Positions 31,530 through 43,779 are shown, numbered from the stretch's first letter. The stretch: DNA of 64,000 bases from Cordylochernes scorpioides (GCA_030710605.1 CP092876.1:60249245-60313244); one strand, 5' to 3'. Numbers and translations: made by a program. The notes: generated by a model from the sequence alone, not told the origin.

Positions 31530-34500
31530 TGGCCTAGCAATTTTAATCAAGAATTTGTACTATGAGGACATAGCCGTTAATATTACAAACACATTAGACC
31601 TCGAAGCCCAAGGTATCAAAGTCTACCTCAATCAAAACAAAGCCATCCACATATACAATATGTATCACCCTCCAAACAATACATTTATTGACGATGGAAC
31701 AATGGCTCAATTTCTTACAGACAACACTATTATTGTAGGTGACCTTAATGCCAAACATCAACTATGGGGATGTTCTACGCCAAACCCAAGAGGCAAAATA
31801 CTATCAAACATATTTGACGACAATTCCTTCATGTGCTTTAATGATGGGAATCCTACCCATCATTCCTACAAGCTATAATACTGCACAAGCCCTTGATATA
31901 AGTTTTTACTATCCTGACATTTTCCACAAATGCAAATAGAAAATATTAAAAAGTTTTGGAAGTGATCATTTGCCTAATTTGATAGAAATTAGCACCAAGA
32001 CCAAAACTAGCTCAATTAAGAAAAATTCTGGAACTTCAAAAAGGCTAATATGATATCTTTCGAAAACACCATTATTAAAGCAGCCAAATTTTCAATACCA
32101 AGAGGTAATATTAAGAAATGGATTCCAAATTATACACACCAGGCAAAAAATATTCAAAGACTTATAACTAAAAGAAATGAACTACAAAAAAGTGCACCCA
32201 AAACCAAAAATATTGTAGAACTGAACTGAACATTGTGATTGCAAAAATAAAAAAAAAGATTATGCGTAAATGTGAAAAGGGAAAAATGGAAACACACTTG
32301 TGAAAACCTGAACCCAAGAAACCCAAATACAAAACTTTGGAATTGGGCAAAACAAATTGACAGAGTCCAGCCACAAACTGAAAACACAAATATGATTAAG
32401 AATACAGATGGTACACCAGAAACTAATGATAAAATTGCTGCCAATCTTTTAGGTAATTCATATCAAATAAGTAGTAAAATCAAGGCTGAAAAAAGGCCCG
32501 AAAAATTATTCATGACTGTAAAAAATGTCACCAGCACTCATAATATTTTCCATGAAAAAAATCAATATGAAAGAGCTAGCTTATGCATTAGAAAACACTG
32601 ACCTAAACAAGACTCCTGGGCCAGATGGAATTCATGGCCGAATGATATCAAACTTGGGCAAAATTGGCAAAGAAAGACTTCTTAATATTTTCAATAACTC
32701 CTGGAAAACTGGAAAATTGCCTCAAGACTGTAAAAATGCAACAATAATTCCCATTAAAAAACTTGACAAATCTGCTGATGACCCAAAAAACTACCGACCT
32801 ATCTCCCTAACAAATATTTGCTGCAAATTAATGGAAAAAATTATACTCAGACGACTCACCTACCACCCCGACACAAGATATCTCTTACCAGAAGAACAAT
32901 ATGGATTTAGGAAAGGACATGGGACAATAGACCAACTGTTATTTTTCACACAAAAGGTAAAAGATGCACAAAACGAAAAACCAACTAACCACACCATAGC
33001 TGCTTTTTAGACCTTACACAAACTTTTGATAAGGTATGGAAAAACAAGTTAATTACAAAATTCTACAAACATTTCAAAATTGATGGAAAAGCTATCACTT
33101 GGATAAATGATTCTCTTAAAAATATATAAATCAGGATCAAATATAATGGCACTCTATCTAAAACCTTCAAATTGTACCAAGGATTACCACAAGGATCAGT
33201 CCTTAGCCCAACTCTCTTCACCCTATTTATTGCAGGCATAGAAAAATAAATTTCACATAAAACCAATATTGGACCTTTCGCTGATGACATTATTCTATGG
33301 AGCAGCAGCACTAACTGGAAAAAAACTGAAAGAGATTTAACAAGACTCTTCTCCACCTAGAAAAATTTGCTAATAAACATAAATTAGAATTTAACCCCCA
33401 AAAATCTGAAACCTGTCTTTTTACTACCGATAAGAAACTATACAAAATAAGACCAAATATTATTCTGAAAGAACAACAATTGCAATATAATAAGCATCCT
33501 AAATATCTCGGCTACACCCTGGATCCAGAAAACAACTCCAGTAAGCATATTGAAGGAGTTGTTAGAAAAGGAAGAGACCGACTAAAAATCTTGAAATATA
33601 TTTCAGGAAGAGTGGGGAGCTGAAGCAACAACAATAAAATTAACTTACACATCTCTAATGAGACCTATCCTGGAATGTGGATATCAAATCTATGGTACAG
33701 CATCTGAAACAAATCTAAAATCACTGGAAAGGATACAACTAAGTGCAGCTAGAATTATTACAGGTCTTCGAAAACCCTGCCCCAATGATATTGTACTTTA
33801 CGAGGCAGACATTATGCCCTTAAAGAATAGAATAAGCTACAATCTGCCAAAATATATAAACAAAATCAAGAGTGATGAAAACAAACACAGAACCTTCAAT
33901 TACATACTTAATTGGGAATCCAATCTAAGACTCAAAAAAGAAGGCCCTCTCCACCTGGCCAAAAGAAATGGATTTTTTAAAATATAAAGTGGAAAAATAT
34001 TATTTAGCTGAAAAAAATATCTCCATGCGAACCACTAACAAAATGTTATTTTTAATGCCTCTTTAAATGAAACCACCAACAGACAATACCAAAATCCAGA
34101 ATACTTAAAACAATTATCATTAGAAATAATTAATAAAATTCCTAAAAATGCAATAACTATCTATACCGATGGTAGCAGAGATGAGTTGGGACACACTGGC
34201 AGTGGCTCTCTCATTAAAACCACAAATGGCATTGAGAAAATAAACAGAAGAAACCCAGAATTTTGCTCAGTCTTCAGATCAGAACTTATAGCCATCTATG
34301 AAGTCTTAAAATCCATCAGAAACATTAAACATCACGATATATGGATTCTTACTGATAGTAGAAGTGCCATACAACACTTGAGTCACACAAGGGAACTTAG
34401 AGACAAAGTAAGCAGGAACATAATTGGTTATCTCCAAAAACTCTCAATACCTCAAAAATTCACCTTCAATGGATACTCTTACATGTTAGCATTGAAGGCA

Positions 34501-34840
34501 ATGAAGCTGCTGATGCGCTAGCGAAAAAAGGCACAAAAGAACCCTTGCTACAGAAAAATAAACTTACTTTTAAAGAAATAGAAACAGTAGCCAAAATAAA
34601 CAAGAACTGGAGGATCCCACCTAAGCACAGTTGGTATACCCTAGAAGCAGATGGCCACCCAGACCTTTCGGTCCACAAGCCGGCATGCGAAGCATGCCTT
34701 CGCTGCTATTCTGTTCAACTCATAAGCCAAGTAACGGTATCCAAGCTAGTGATTGGACATTGTACCTTGAAACACCACCTCCCAGACAACGTGTCTGGAA
34801 GGATTCTATACCGGTTGCCTTTAATCACAGCAAAATAGGA
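31530..34840 (+). pseudogene. EN-RT-RNase H LINE (I/LOA-like), plus, multiply stopped
   Basis: The endonuclease starts at GLAILIKNLYYEDIAVNITN with YNMYHPPNN and TIIVGDLNAKHQLWGC (31530-31878). RT runs DLNKTPGPDGIHGRMISNLG, KNYRPISLTNICCKLMEKII, EEQYGFRKGHGTIDQLLFF (32525-33010), then GLPQGSVLSPTLFTLFIAGI and PFADDIILW across stops (to about 33300). The thumb and MRPILECGYQIYG are at 33658. RNase H follows: IYTDGSRD, FRSELIAIYEVL, ILTDSRSAIQHL (34160-34521). At least eight stops or frameshifts are seen. It lacks its own 5' ORF1 and starts mid-endonuclease. Confidence 0.8.
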
Positions 34841-34896
34841 AACTATCTACTGTGTCCAGCAGGGACCGCGGGGAGGCAGACCCCGGCCGACTCTGT

Positions 34897-35739
34897 TCAC
34901 TCACAGCTGAGGAAAAGCTCAGCTGCCACGTCGTGGGCTTTCTCAAGAAGCTTGCTGTGATTTCTCAGCAGCTCACTCTCGATCGCGCCCCTCGCCCTCC
35001 TTCTCTCTTCCTGCACACCCACTACCCTTGGACAATCCAAGACGTAGTGGCGTGCATTCACATCCCTTTCTCCACAGACGCAATCAGGATTGCTCTTAAT
35101 TTCAAATCTGCGGAGACTTGGGGAAGAGCCCATGTCCCGAACTACCCTAATGAGTTTGTGGGACATTACCTTACAGAGGTACTTGGGTGTTGTTACCCCA
35201 TTGAATAACTCTCTCCCCTTCACAATGTTCCTCCATCTGTCCAAACATAAGTCCTGGACGTGCCCCCTGATCCTCCTATAAACTTCTTTCTTGGTCACTG
35301 TGGTCCTCAGTGATCTACCTTTTAAGCATCCTGCCTTAGAGATCCTGTCTGCGAACTCATTACCTTCGATGAGGCTGTGTCTCCTAAACCAAGGGAGCTC
35401 CGGAGCCCGCGTCATCATCTCCAGCTCCTGGATTATTTGATGCGCGAGTTGCCCTTTCTCCAGATTGATGGCGACGAGGGCCGACATACAATCTGAATAG
35501 AGGCGGTCCGGGCTGAAGTTCTTCTCGGCACACACTTTGCGGGCTACCCTGATCGCAACCAGCTCGGCTGAAAAGACCAATTCGTCCACTCTGAGTGTTA
35601 AACTTTCTTGGAAGATCAGCTCTCCATTAGTTAAAATCACTACCCCAGCTCCAGTATTGGTTCCAGACTTACTCCCATCAGTGAAAACCTCCGTGCCATT
35701 CCCTGTCGGCCCTCCAGGACTCCAATTCCACTTTGGCAA
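34897..35739 (-). CDS. R1-like RNase H and C-terminal zinc region
   Basis: 280 open residues. EVFTDGSKSGTNTGAGVVIL (Asp), FSAELVAIRVA (Glu), RLYSDCMSALVAINL (Asp) and EGNEFADRISK (final Asp) give all four RNase H catalytic acids. A Cys/His motif follows (CVCGERDVNARHYVLDC, C-x-C..H..C). It would degrade the RNA strand of the cDNA hybrid. Normally it is the C-terminal part of the LINE polyprotein. Here it is in frame only after a shift from the RT. Confidence 0.85.
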   Translation of the reverse strand: MPKWNWSPGGPTGNGTEVFTDGSKSGTNTGAGVVILTNGELIFQESLTLRVDELVFSAELVAIRVARKVCAEKNFSPDRLYSDCMSALVAINLEKGQLAHQIIQELEMMTRAPELPWFRRHSLIEGNEFADRISKAGCLKGRSLRTTVTKKEVYRRIRGHVQDLCLDRWRNIVKGRELFNGVTTPKYLCKVMSHKLIRVVRDMGSSPSLRRFEIKSNPDCVCGERDVNARHYVLDCPRVVGVQEERRRARGAIESELLRNHSKLLEKAHDVAAELFLSCE

Positions 35740-35769
35740 CGACTGCGGAGGCTTCCTTGGGTCCCTCTT

Positions 35770-37242
35770 CTATTCCAGGGCACCCGCTTCAAGTCCCAGG
35801 GCATCTTCCCTGTTCTCCCAGATCTTCTGTCTGATGGTCTCCTCCTCTAGTTTCAATCCCAGGGGAATAAGCCCAGCGAGGACCAATAAGGCCTCACTGC
35901 TGGTAGTGCGATATCCCCCTGTGATTCTGTGTGCCGCTGTTCTCTGCACTCTCTCTAGAGTAGTCGCCACCTTCTGGTCCCTGTTTCGGCGACACCAAGC
36001 CCTGGAAGCATATAGCAGGATTGGCTCGACACAGGAGAGGCAGAGGTTCCTAAAAATAGTACCCTCCTTCTCCCCCCCCCCCCCCCCCCCCCCCCTGTTG
36101 AGAGCCAACCAGGACAGGCCTGCACAACGCCTCCCTGCCTCTCGCCACCATCTCCTCCGCCTGGTATTGCCAACCTATCTTGTCATCAATGACCACCCCC
36201 AGGATGGTCATCCTATTGACCAACGCTACCCTCCGTCCTTCGATCCCGATAGCCGGCTTGTGTTCCCATTTGATCCCTTTCCTTTTAGTTCTTATGTCCC
36301 TAGGCTTAAAGCTGAGGGCTTTAGTTTTGGAGACATTGAACTTAAGGCCAGAGTCATGGGCCCAGTTCGAGAGAATTTTGAGAGAAGTTTCAACACACTT
36401 CTCAGCCTTCGCTCTCGAAGCAGCCTCAACAATGAGGAACTGGTCGTCAGCATAGAGAACCAGCCTGGCTCCTTCAGGGAGCTCCTCCTGGAAAACGGTG
36501 TTTACCAGGATATTCCACAGAATAGGTCCGCAGCAAGAGCCCTGGGGGCAACCCCTAGCACAGTTTCTTTCCAACTTCCGCCCACCAAAACTGAGGCTAA
36601 TCCGTCTATCCCTCAGGAAGTCACGAACCAAGCTGCACAAATTATCAGGACAACCCATGTCCATCAAATTACTCATCAGCTTGTTCCAGTTCATGGAGTT
36701 GAACGCGCCATCAATGTCCAGGGCCACAAAAAGAACCCAAGCACCCTTATTTAAGCCCATTTCAACCCCCTCTAACACCTCGTTCAGAGCTGTGGTTGTG
36801 GACTTCCCTTCTCTAAAACCATGTTGGAAAGAGGAAAGGAGCTCATCACTTTCTAGCCAGTGCTTCAGTCGCTGAGCTAGTAGGCTATCCAGGACCTTAC
36901 CTAGACACGCTAGTAAAGAAAGCATACGATAATCATTAGGAGAATTACCCTTTCTACCAGACTTTTCGAGAAGCACTACTCGGGCAACCTTCCATGCCTC
37001 AGGAAAAGTACCAGTGTCCAGGCACCTATTGAATAACCTGGAAAGAAGCGATGGGTGCATCCTTACCAGGGCTTTCACGACCGTGTTATCGATCCCTTCG
37101 GGACCAGGAGATTTCCTTTTACCGAACTTGAAAGCCGTCAGTTTCACCTCATTCTCAGAAAAGGGCGGATCTACCAAACCACAAGTGGTCAGAGAGATCT
37201 CGTCCTTTGGTTCCTCGTTTCCGAAGTGCCGATCCAAGTTGT
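35770..37242 (-). pseudogene. R1-like reverse transcriptase
   Basis: An open frame from 37237 to 36050 carries FKFGKRKSPGPEGIDNTVVK, FQHGFREGKSTTTAL, VALDIDGAFNSMNW (first Asp), RGCPQGSCCGPILWN and LVLYADDQFLIVEA (catalytic DD). A run of 24 C on the plus strand (36072-36095) encodes poly-Gly and shifts the frame. The thumb continues in another frame as LCLSCVEPILLYASRAWCRR and GGYRTTSSEALLVLAGLIPL (35770-36108). Apart from this homopolymer the frame looks well preserved. Confidence 0.85.
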
Positions 37243-39735
37243 TTTTATTTTGTCTTCTGCTTTCGAGCGAGTAGGTCTAGAACACATTCTCTCTGAATTT
37301 TCTCATTGTTGGTGGGTGAAACAGCACCAGTGATTATTTTGGCCGCTTTTGCTTGAACACTGTCTAGTCTTACTTTTAGTGATGAGCTTGAGGGAGCCCA
37401 GACCGGTGTTGCATATTCCATTATCGGCCTTATTAAGGTGGTATATGTTGTTCTGAGAATTCTGGGTTTTGCTCCCCAATTTGTTCCACATAGCCTTCTC
37501 AGAATGTTTAGTTTTCTGATAGTTCTATTTGAGGTGCTAATTATGTGTTCTGAAAATTCCAATTCCTCATCAATAATAATAAAAATAATTTTGTTAACAT
37601 CTTGTCAATACATGCACAGTCTGCACTATTAAAAAAAGATAATATGCATTATATACACTATGTACAATGAATATGGCGCCTCTTCCAGCGCTGCAGAGTT
37701 TGTGGAGAATCGCCAGTGGGTCTCCAGCGACACCACGCATTTTGCGATCTACGATGAATACGTAGATCGCGTACTTTGCCGCTTAGGAGATGGTGATGGC
37801 GTGGTCCTCGAGACCAACTTGAAAGATACAGGACTGCAGTATCACACCTAGGTATTATGGATTTCTAATTTTATCAATCATTTGTTTGTTTATGCTTTTT
37901 TTTTTGTTATATTTATGCCTTTTTCCCTGTGAGTGGAGAAGACGCATTGGTTTGGTTTTATTGGGTTTATGGTCATTTGGAGTTCCATTGCCCACTTCTC
38001 CAGTCCTCTCATTGATGTGTTCAGTATTTTTTACGATTTTTCTATGCTGCTACTTGTGTGCCATATGGCTATATCATCTGCATAACAGGCAACCTTTGTG
38101 TCTTCAGTGAGGTAAGGATGGATGTCGTTAATATAAAGCAGATAGAGTAGAGGACTGAGCACAGATCCCTGAGTTACACCAGCCCATGTTCTTCCTTCCT
38201 TGGAAAATTCTCCAATGACCCGAACCTTTAACCTTCTTCCCCTTAAGAAGTCTGCAATCCAGATTAAGGTTTTTCTCTTACTCCGATGTTGTGCAGCTTT
38301 TCACGTAATTTCTCCCTCCACACTCGATCAAAAGCTGAGGTCATATCAAGGAATATAACCGTGGTCTTCTTTGGCGGTTTTTCCTGGAAAGAAAATATTA
38401 TTGATTGACAGAAGTAAAACAGTTGATCAATCGTACAGTGCTGGGATCTATAGGCAGCTTGGTAGAGGTTTATTTTATTATTGTTAGTGAGCCAGACTAT
38501 GAGCCTAGAGTGGATAATTCGTTCTGGTATTCTACAAAGTTTGCTGGTGAGAGCAATTGGCCGATAGTTCTTGTATTCCTTGGCATCTTTGTTTGGCTTC
38601 AGTATTGGCACTATAATTGATATCTTCCAATTCTTTGGTAGTTTACCAGTTTGCCATGAAATGTTCAGTATTCGTAGGAGTTGATTATTAGCTTTGTCTT
38701 CAAAGTGTTTGATCATTTAACCAAAGATTAGATTATCTCTTGGTGACCTCTTGGATTTTTTTATTGATAAGTTTAGCTCATTCAGTGTGAAGTCTCTCGA
38801 GAAAATATCTTGTTGATGGAAGTTTCTTGCTTGTTTAACTACTGGTTTATATTATTTTTAGAGTCCTGTCTTCATTCGTATAGTTGAGTATGGAAGTGCT
38901 TGAAAGATATTCAGCAATTATGTCAGCCATCTGTTTGTTCTCGTTCGCGCTGTTCTATTCATATCGGTTAGAGTATTGGAGGATTGGTGTTGGTGTTAAT
39001 TGTTCTCTAACACTCTAATCATATTCCAGTGTTGGCCGTCCTTTCTTGGATCCATTTTTTCGCAGAATTCTGCCATTTTTCTTGTTTGAATATCCAAATT
39101 TCTTGTTCAATTTTGTGGCTAATTTCAATGAGTTCTTTCTGTTTTCTTCTGTTTTATTTTTTTAAGAAGTTCATTGATATTGTCTCTCTCTCTGAAATCA
39201 CTGCCTCGATGTTGTGGTCCTTCCAGTAAGGTATCCACAGGTCTTTACGTCTACCTCTAGGTATCGATGCTTTTGCAGATTTTGAAATGTTCGAAGAGAA
39301 TTTTTCCAAGTTTTTGTCAAGCGTTCTGTAATTCAATTTTTCGTTGCACAGTTCTTCAAGCTTTTCTGTGATTTTTTTTCAAGTCGGCTTTCCTAAAGTT
39401 CCATGTTCTTTTATTCTAATGGACGTTCTCAATTTTGAAGTTTAGGGTTGTTAAAATTGGTCTGTGGTCACTGATTGCACCTCTCATGATTTTCCATTGT
39501 GTTGTGGGTGCGATGTTGTAATTTATCGCTGTGATGTCTATTGCGGATTCTAAGCCTGTGGACTTAGATAGGTGTTCTCTCCGTTATTTAACGGTGTAAG
39601 GTGGAGGTCTGTTAGCATGTCCTCAACCTGCTGACTTTTGTTATCCAGGACAGGTGATCCCCAAATTGAAATTTTGGCGTTAAATTCGCCGAGTATGATT
39701 GTGATATCCGAAGACGCTTCACTTAATGTCTCTAT
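37243..39735 (-). pseudogene. EN-RT LINE relic (I/LOA/Jockey-like), minus
   Basis: The 5' part is at the right. The endonuclease piece (39550-39735) has ITIILGEFNAKISIWGSPVL and NNGENTYLS. A degraded linker (39154-39336) has IPRGRRKDLWIPYW. The RT (38264-38716) has ISWQTGKLPKNWKISIIVPI, YKNYRPIALTSKLCRIPERI, YRSQHCTIDQLFYFCQSIIF and IFLDMTSAFDRVWREKL. The thumb (37245-37562) has LIRPIMEYATPVWAPSSSSL and AAKIITGAVSPTNN. About 37570-37870 looks like an unrelated insertion. The RT catalytic block is poorly readable near 38090. Inactive. Confidence 0.75.
37570..37870. other. Foreign segment inside the LINE relic
   Basis: AT-rich then mixed sequence with 'gcgatctacgatgaatacgt' near 37743. It does not read as LINE on either strand. 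A plus frame (37660-37851) is open but unrecognised. Confidence 0.35.
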
Positions 39736-39738
39736 TGT

Positions 39739-40428
39739 GTGTACCCATACAAAATTCAAATATTTCACGAGCTGAAAGTTGGCGATTTTGAGATGCGTCA
39801 AGAATTCGCTGCATGGGTTTTCCGGCGAATTGATATTGATGAAAACTGGCTGTCGAATGTTCTGTGGACATATGATTCTCACTTTTCTCTAAACGGAGAA
39901 TTTAACATTCAAAACAGCCGCATTTGGGCAACAGACAACCCTAGGATTTTTACAGAAATGCCACTTTACCAGCCTAGAGTTACAGTTTTGTGTGGGTTCA
40001 CTTCTTTTATTATTGGGCCATTTTTCTTTGAAAAATCAATGGAAGAACTTTTAAAACCGTTTTTGTAACTGATGAACGTTATGTCCAACTTTTGAGAGAA
40101 AAGGGTATTCCCATATTACAGGGCAAAAGCACTAAGCGAAATAACATTCATGAAAGATGGAGGACCTCCTCATATCTCCCGAGGTGCCAAACAATTGCTG
40201 AAGGATACGTTCTGTGAAAATCGTGTGATAAGTCGCCACTTTATATACCAGTGGCCTCCAAGATCACCAGACTTGACGCCTTGCGATTTTTGTTTATGGG
40301 TGTACATTAAATCGTGTGTTTATCGATGCTGGCCTACCACATTGGCCATGTTGAAGGCTTCTATCAGATGGCACGTTTTATCAATTTCAACAGATATGTT
40401 ATTTAATGCTGTCTATTCTGTCATTTAA
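39739..40428 (+). pseudogene. Mariner-type transposase, C-terminal two thirds
   Basis: YKIQIFHELKVGDFEMRQEF, VLWTYDSHFSLNGEF, VTVLCGFTSFIIGPFFFEKS, then after a frameshift FMKDGGPPHISRGAKQLLKD and WPPRSPDLTPCDFCLWVYIK. The family's first block is usually WTDE-H-F; here it reads WTYDSHF, so the first Asp is displaced or lost. The second (DGGPPH) and third (CDF) Asp remain. The N-terminal HTH domain is missing. Inactive. Confidence 0.75.
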
Positions 40429-40449
40429 CGTCTGCAGGCGGCGATTGAG

Positions 40450-41220
40450 AATGAAGGGTGCCACATTGAGCAAGGATTGTGACCTAATACAAGAGAGAAG
40501 GCAGTTACCTCATGTGTTATATAAGCCGCCATGTATTATATTATCTACCAATATTTAGCAGCTCTTTGTGTTGGGATATGGGGATAATAAATGCTGTCCT
40601 CACATCTTGACTATCTTTTTTTATTTGTGAACAGTAATTTTTTGTTTGTCATTTGCTCACATATTATGTCGTGCAAACCAGAGTGTTATAACTTCTCGAA
40701 TAACACTGGTACACACAATTTTTCCCCTTATGTTTAGTTTTCGCTTTTCGCTCATTAGAAGAAATAGCATAAGGAATATTTTCTGTATACCAATAACTTT
40801 AGAAATTTTGTGAAAAAAAATAATACAAAATGATTTTACTACCACGTTTTTCAACGCAAAAGGTCGATTTAAAAATTATTTTTATTTGAGGGGAAACATT
40901 TTTTAAAATTGTGTACAGTATAATAAACAATGATAACATTTGACAAGCCCATAGGATATTTGGAATAAAGTACGACAAATATATTTTGTCACTCCCCTCT
41001 ATATTTCATTTGTTGGATCATGACAAATATCCAGTTAAATAGTCAAGGGTCTCCAATTAGTCAAGAAACTACACATTTCTTATAGCAAGAAATCCTATTA
41101 GTAGTGCCATCATAATTTTTGGTACTATATTAACATATCAAAAATTCGTGTATTGATATCAGCAGTATTTTTCAAACATTCAATCTATTTCACAAAACCC
41201 CATATAAAATATAAATATTT
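40450..41220. other. Non-coding part of the mariner-type element
   Basis: AT-rich. No ORF or structure recognised. Confidence 0.45.
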
Positions 41221-41809
41221 TTGCTACATGTTTTAATTTGCATTTGCCTATTTTACATATCTCTGATTGTATTTGAAAATCGTTAACCAATTCTTCATAC
41301 TTTTGGCGAAGTGGTGTTTTATTAATTTGTTATTTGATATTATTAGGGTTCTTTCCTGGTATTCAAAAAGGAAAAATACGTGTCGTTCAATTATATTTTT
41401 AAATTTATCAAACAATTTGGCCGCTGAATATCTGAATCTGGTAGAGCGCCATCTGGTGAATAAAATTGTAACTAAAATCAATTTCTAATTTTTCATTATT
41501 TGCCATAAAAAATCCCATTGCATCCTGAACACAATGGTGTTTACCGCATTGCTCTAACGCAAATATTCGCGGAGTTATTAATTTTTAAAGTTGTGCGGGA
41601 CTTTTGGATCACCCTGTATATTGGCAATGGAATTCTACTTCGCTGACGTCGCCAGTCGTCAACACAGACTATTTTATATTCTTCTTATTTGCCTATTCAG
41701 AATAAAACAATTACGTCTATAAAATAATATATATTTCTCATTATTTCTCTGACTTTGTATTAATTCTACACGGATATTTTTACACTTATAGGCTAAAAAA
41801 TATGGAACC

Positions 41810-42195
41810 TGGATATATTCCAGTACAATTGTACTATTTTCTCATGTTGTTTCGCGGTCTCACGCAATTCTGGCCTTAACTACCCGTTTCATAATTTTTT
41901 AGGATGTCTGAATGACCAGTTTTTTGGTCGTTGAGGTACAGCTTGTATCACGCTGACGAGGGCCAACAGCCTGAAACGCGTCCGTGGTTAGCTTTTCTTG
42001 ATTAATCAAGAATGGGTATTTGGCCAATTCTGGAATAATTAAAAATCAACTAATAGTTCATATTTATTCCGACAGATGGCGCAAGTCATCAGCAAATTTC
42101 AGTTGTCTGAAAAAGAGATTCCTTTTTTATTTTAAATTTATGCACCTTATCCCAGTACAATTTCACATTTGTACCATATTTTCACATTGTGTTTA
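41810..42195 (+). mobile_element. Penelope-like tandem terminal repeats with hammerhead (copy 2)
   Basis: 'cagtacaattgtactatttt' near 41822 and 'cagtacaatttcacatttgt' near 42156 are the repeated blocks. The ribozyme and 'ttagcttttcttgattaatc' lie between them, as in 21600-22070. No coding. Confidence 0.6.
41947..41988 (+). ncRNA. Hammerhead ribozyme (copy 2)
   Basis: CACG (41949-41952, extended by AT) pairs with CGTG (41983-41986, extended by GT). Core CTGACGA. Stem II GGGC/GCCT with CAACA loop (one G-U pair). GAAAC, then GC and GTC, predicted cleavage after C at 41982. Compared with the other two intact copies, the stem II sequence differs but pairing is kept. Confidence 0.8.
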
Positions 42196-42199
42196 GTAG

Positions 42200-43080
42200 A
42201 TTTATCTACAAGCTAAAAAGAAATTTTCAACCTGGCTGTTTGAAAATAATAACTTCCAATACAAGTGAAACGGCCTAGTAGTTTTGGGGGAAATGAAGGC
42301 CACACTTTTCTATAGAACTGGTCATGTTACTACTGCAGCCTTCGAAGAAAGAAACCTATAAGCGTCAATTGGCACACGCAGGTCTTTGTGATCACCAGAA
42401 GTCATTAGAAAATTAAAAAGCAGACGACCATAGCCTGGAGCTCGAGACATTCTTCTTCGACATGACAATGCTACAGCACACATAGATTTAAAAACATTGG
42501 GATTTTAAAAGAAAATCAATTTCGTTTGGTTGGGCATTCGCCATATATCTCTAATATTGCTCTCACTGTGACATTAAGTTCCAAAAGTCTAAGAAAATAT
42601 ATATGAAAAAAAATTCTGGTTATAATTAAAGAGAGAAAAAAATAAATAGCCAAAAATACTAATTAAAATGTAGCCGAAAATTTTCCTCGGGTTTATAAAA
42701 AGCGACATGCAAAATTTGGTACCAATTGGTTCAGTAGTTTTTGAGTTTATCGCGAAACAGACAACAGAATTTGACTTTTATATATAATAAGATATATATT
42801 TTTGCACTATGATGAATCGATAGATTCTCTGACGCTTCCAGTTTCCTTGTGGATCTTTGGAGAAAGGAGAGGCAATGGGAAATATCAACAAAGAAACAGC
42901 CAACAAAGGTCAGGAAAATCCTGGAACGTTGACCGCTCTGCAGAATCTTTTAGTTGAGCCCAAACTTCCAGGAAAATCACACTGCTCGAAATTTAGGTCA
43001 ATCCGTTAATACAAAGTTATTGTGTCCTTCCTCTGCCTTGTGGATTCGTAAAAAATATAATCTATCCTCTCTCTTTCAAA
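42200..43080. other. Unassigned stretch
   Basis: It includes 'ccagaagtcattagaaaatt' and 'cgacatgacaatgctacagc' (about 42400-42480), which on translation hint at an eroded mariner block (HDNA-like), but too little remains for a call. The rest is AT-rich. Confidence 0.35.
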
Positions 43081-43082
43081 TT

Positions 43083-43432
43083 CTGAAAAATCTCCTTTAA
43101 AAATAATTCATATTGTCATGTAGAAAATTAGGAAAGACAAACTTCAGGATGACGCGGCCATTTATTTATTGCCAGCACCAATTAAATTTGATAAAATACA
43201 AGAGAGCAATAAGGAAAGTTTACGCAGAGTAATAAAATATATAAACATCAAAATTAATAATCTGTACGCAAAATATAATAAATACTTTGCTACAATATTT
43301 TTTAAAATGACCAAATTTCCTCTATCAAATATATTCGCGTATAAGATATCCCAAGATATACGCGTATATATATCATAGAGGAAATTTGGTCATTTTTAAA
43401 AATATGAATTATTTATAAAGGAGATTTTTCAG
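43083..43432. repeat. Palindrome with its left arm split by another repeat
   Basis: The right arm 43375-43432 is continuous. Its inverse is split: 43083-43114 and 43304-43325. The 189-bp insert (43115-43303) is the dispersed repeat also seen at 16382-16560. The centre (43326-43374) has further self-complementarity (cgcgtata). Confidence 0.7.
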
Positions 43433-43532
43433 TTTTTCCTAAAAATCAGGTATAAACACATATCACGAATTGTCTGACAAACTCAGGGAATTACATGTAC
43501 AAGACATTCAACGTTCATCCCTGACTTATAAT

Positions 43533-43760
43533 TCAATAATGTCAACAAGCCATTTTTATTTCTCTAGCTTTACGGCTAACATGCCCTTCAACAGGAAAAT
43601 CTAGAGGTATAACTTCTAGGTAATTATATATTATTTGGGTGTGAATAGTTAGCTGGTAGTTATACTCCTAGTTATTCCTGTTGAAGGGCATGTTATCCCG
43701 AAAGCTAGAGGAATTAAAATGGGGCAAGAAACTTAACCCTGGATTGCTTGTTGATATTAT
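43533..43760. repeat. Inverted pair of Penelope-like 3'-end motifs
   Basis: Arm 43533-43594 is inverted at 43676-43760, which has an extra 27 bp ('ggcaagaaacttaaccctgg'). Both arms carry CCTGTTGAAGGGCATGTTA then CCGAAAGCTAGAG (one with a changed base). The hairpin-then-GAAAGC layout matches 52560-52612. No ORF. Confidence 0.5.
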
Positions 43761-43779
43761 TAAATGTTAATACAAAGCA

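Larger units (their letters stand above)
34850..37242 (-). mobile_element. R1-clade LINE, 5'-truncated, GC-rich
   Basis: About 2.4 kb of R1-like RT plus RNase H on the minus strand, clearly GC-richer than both flanks. The endonuclease is missing. The right end (37242) abuts a different minus-strand LINE inside its thumb region, suggesting insertion there, but I did not find a TSD. Confidence 0.7.
39736..41625 (+). mobile_element. Mariner-type element, 5'-truncated, with right TIR
   Basis: The transposase fragment starts abruptly at 39736 where the LINE endonuclease stops. The right end carries, on the minus strand, CAGGGTGATCCAAAAGTCCC after TA (41625). The last 405 bp match 30179-30585. About 0.8 kb between the ORF and this terminal region is non-coding. 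Confidence 0.55.

Noticed and set aside
35537..36754. 405-residue open frame on the plus strand
   Set aside because: It is antisense to the R1-like RT and RNase H on the minus strand, whose motifs are clear. GC-rich coding DNA often leaves the opposite strand open.
43676..43722. Hammerhead from CTGTTGA ... CCCGAAAGC
   Set aside because: The conserved A of CUGANGA is replaced and no partner strand for stem I or a cleavage triplet is placed. It may be a relic of such a motif, no more.
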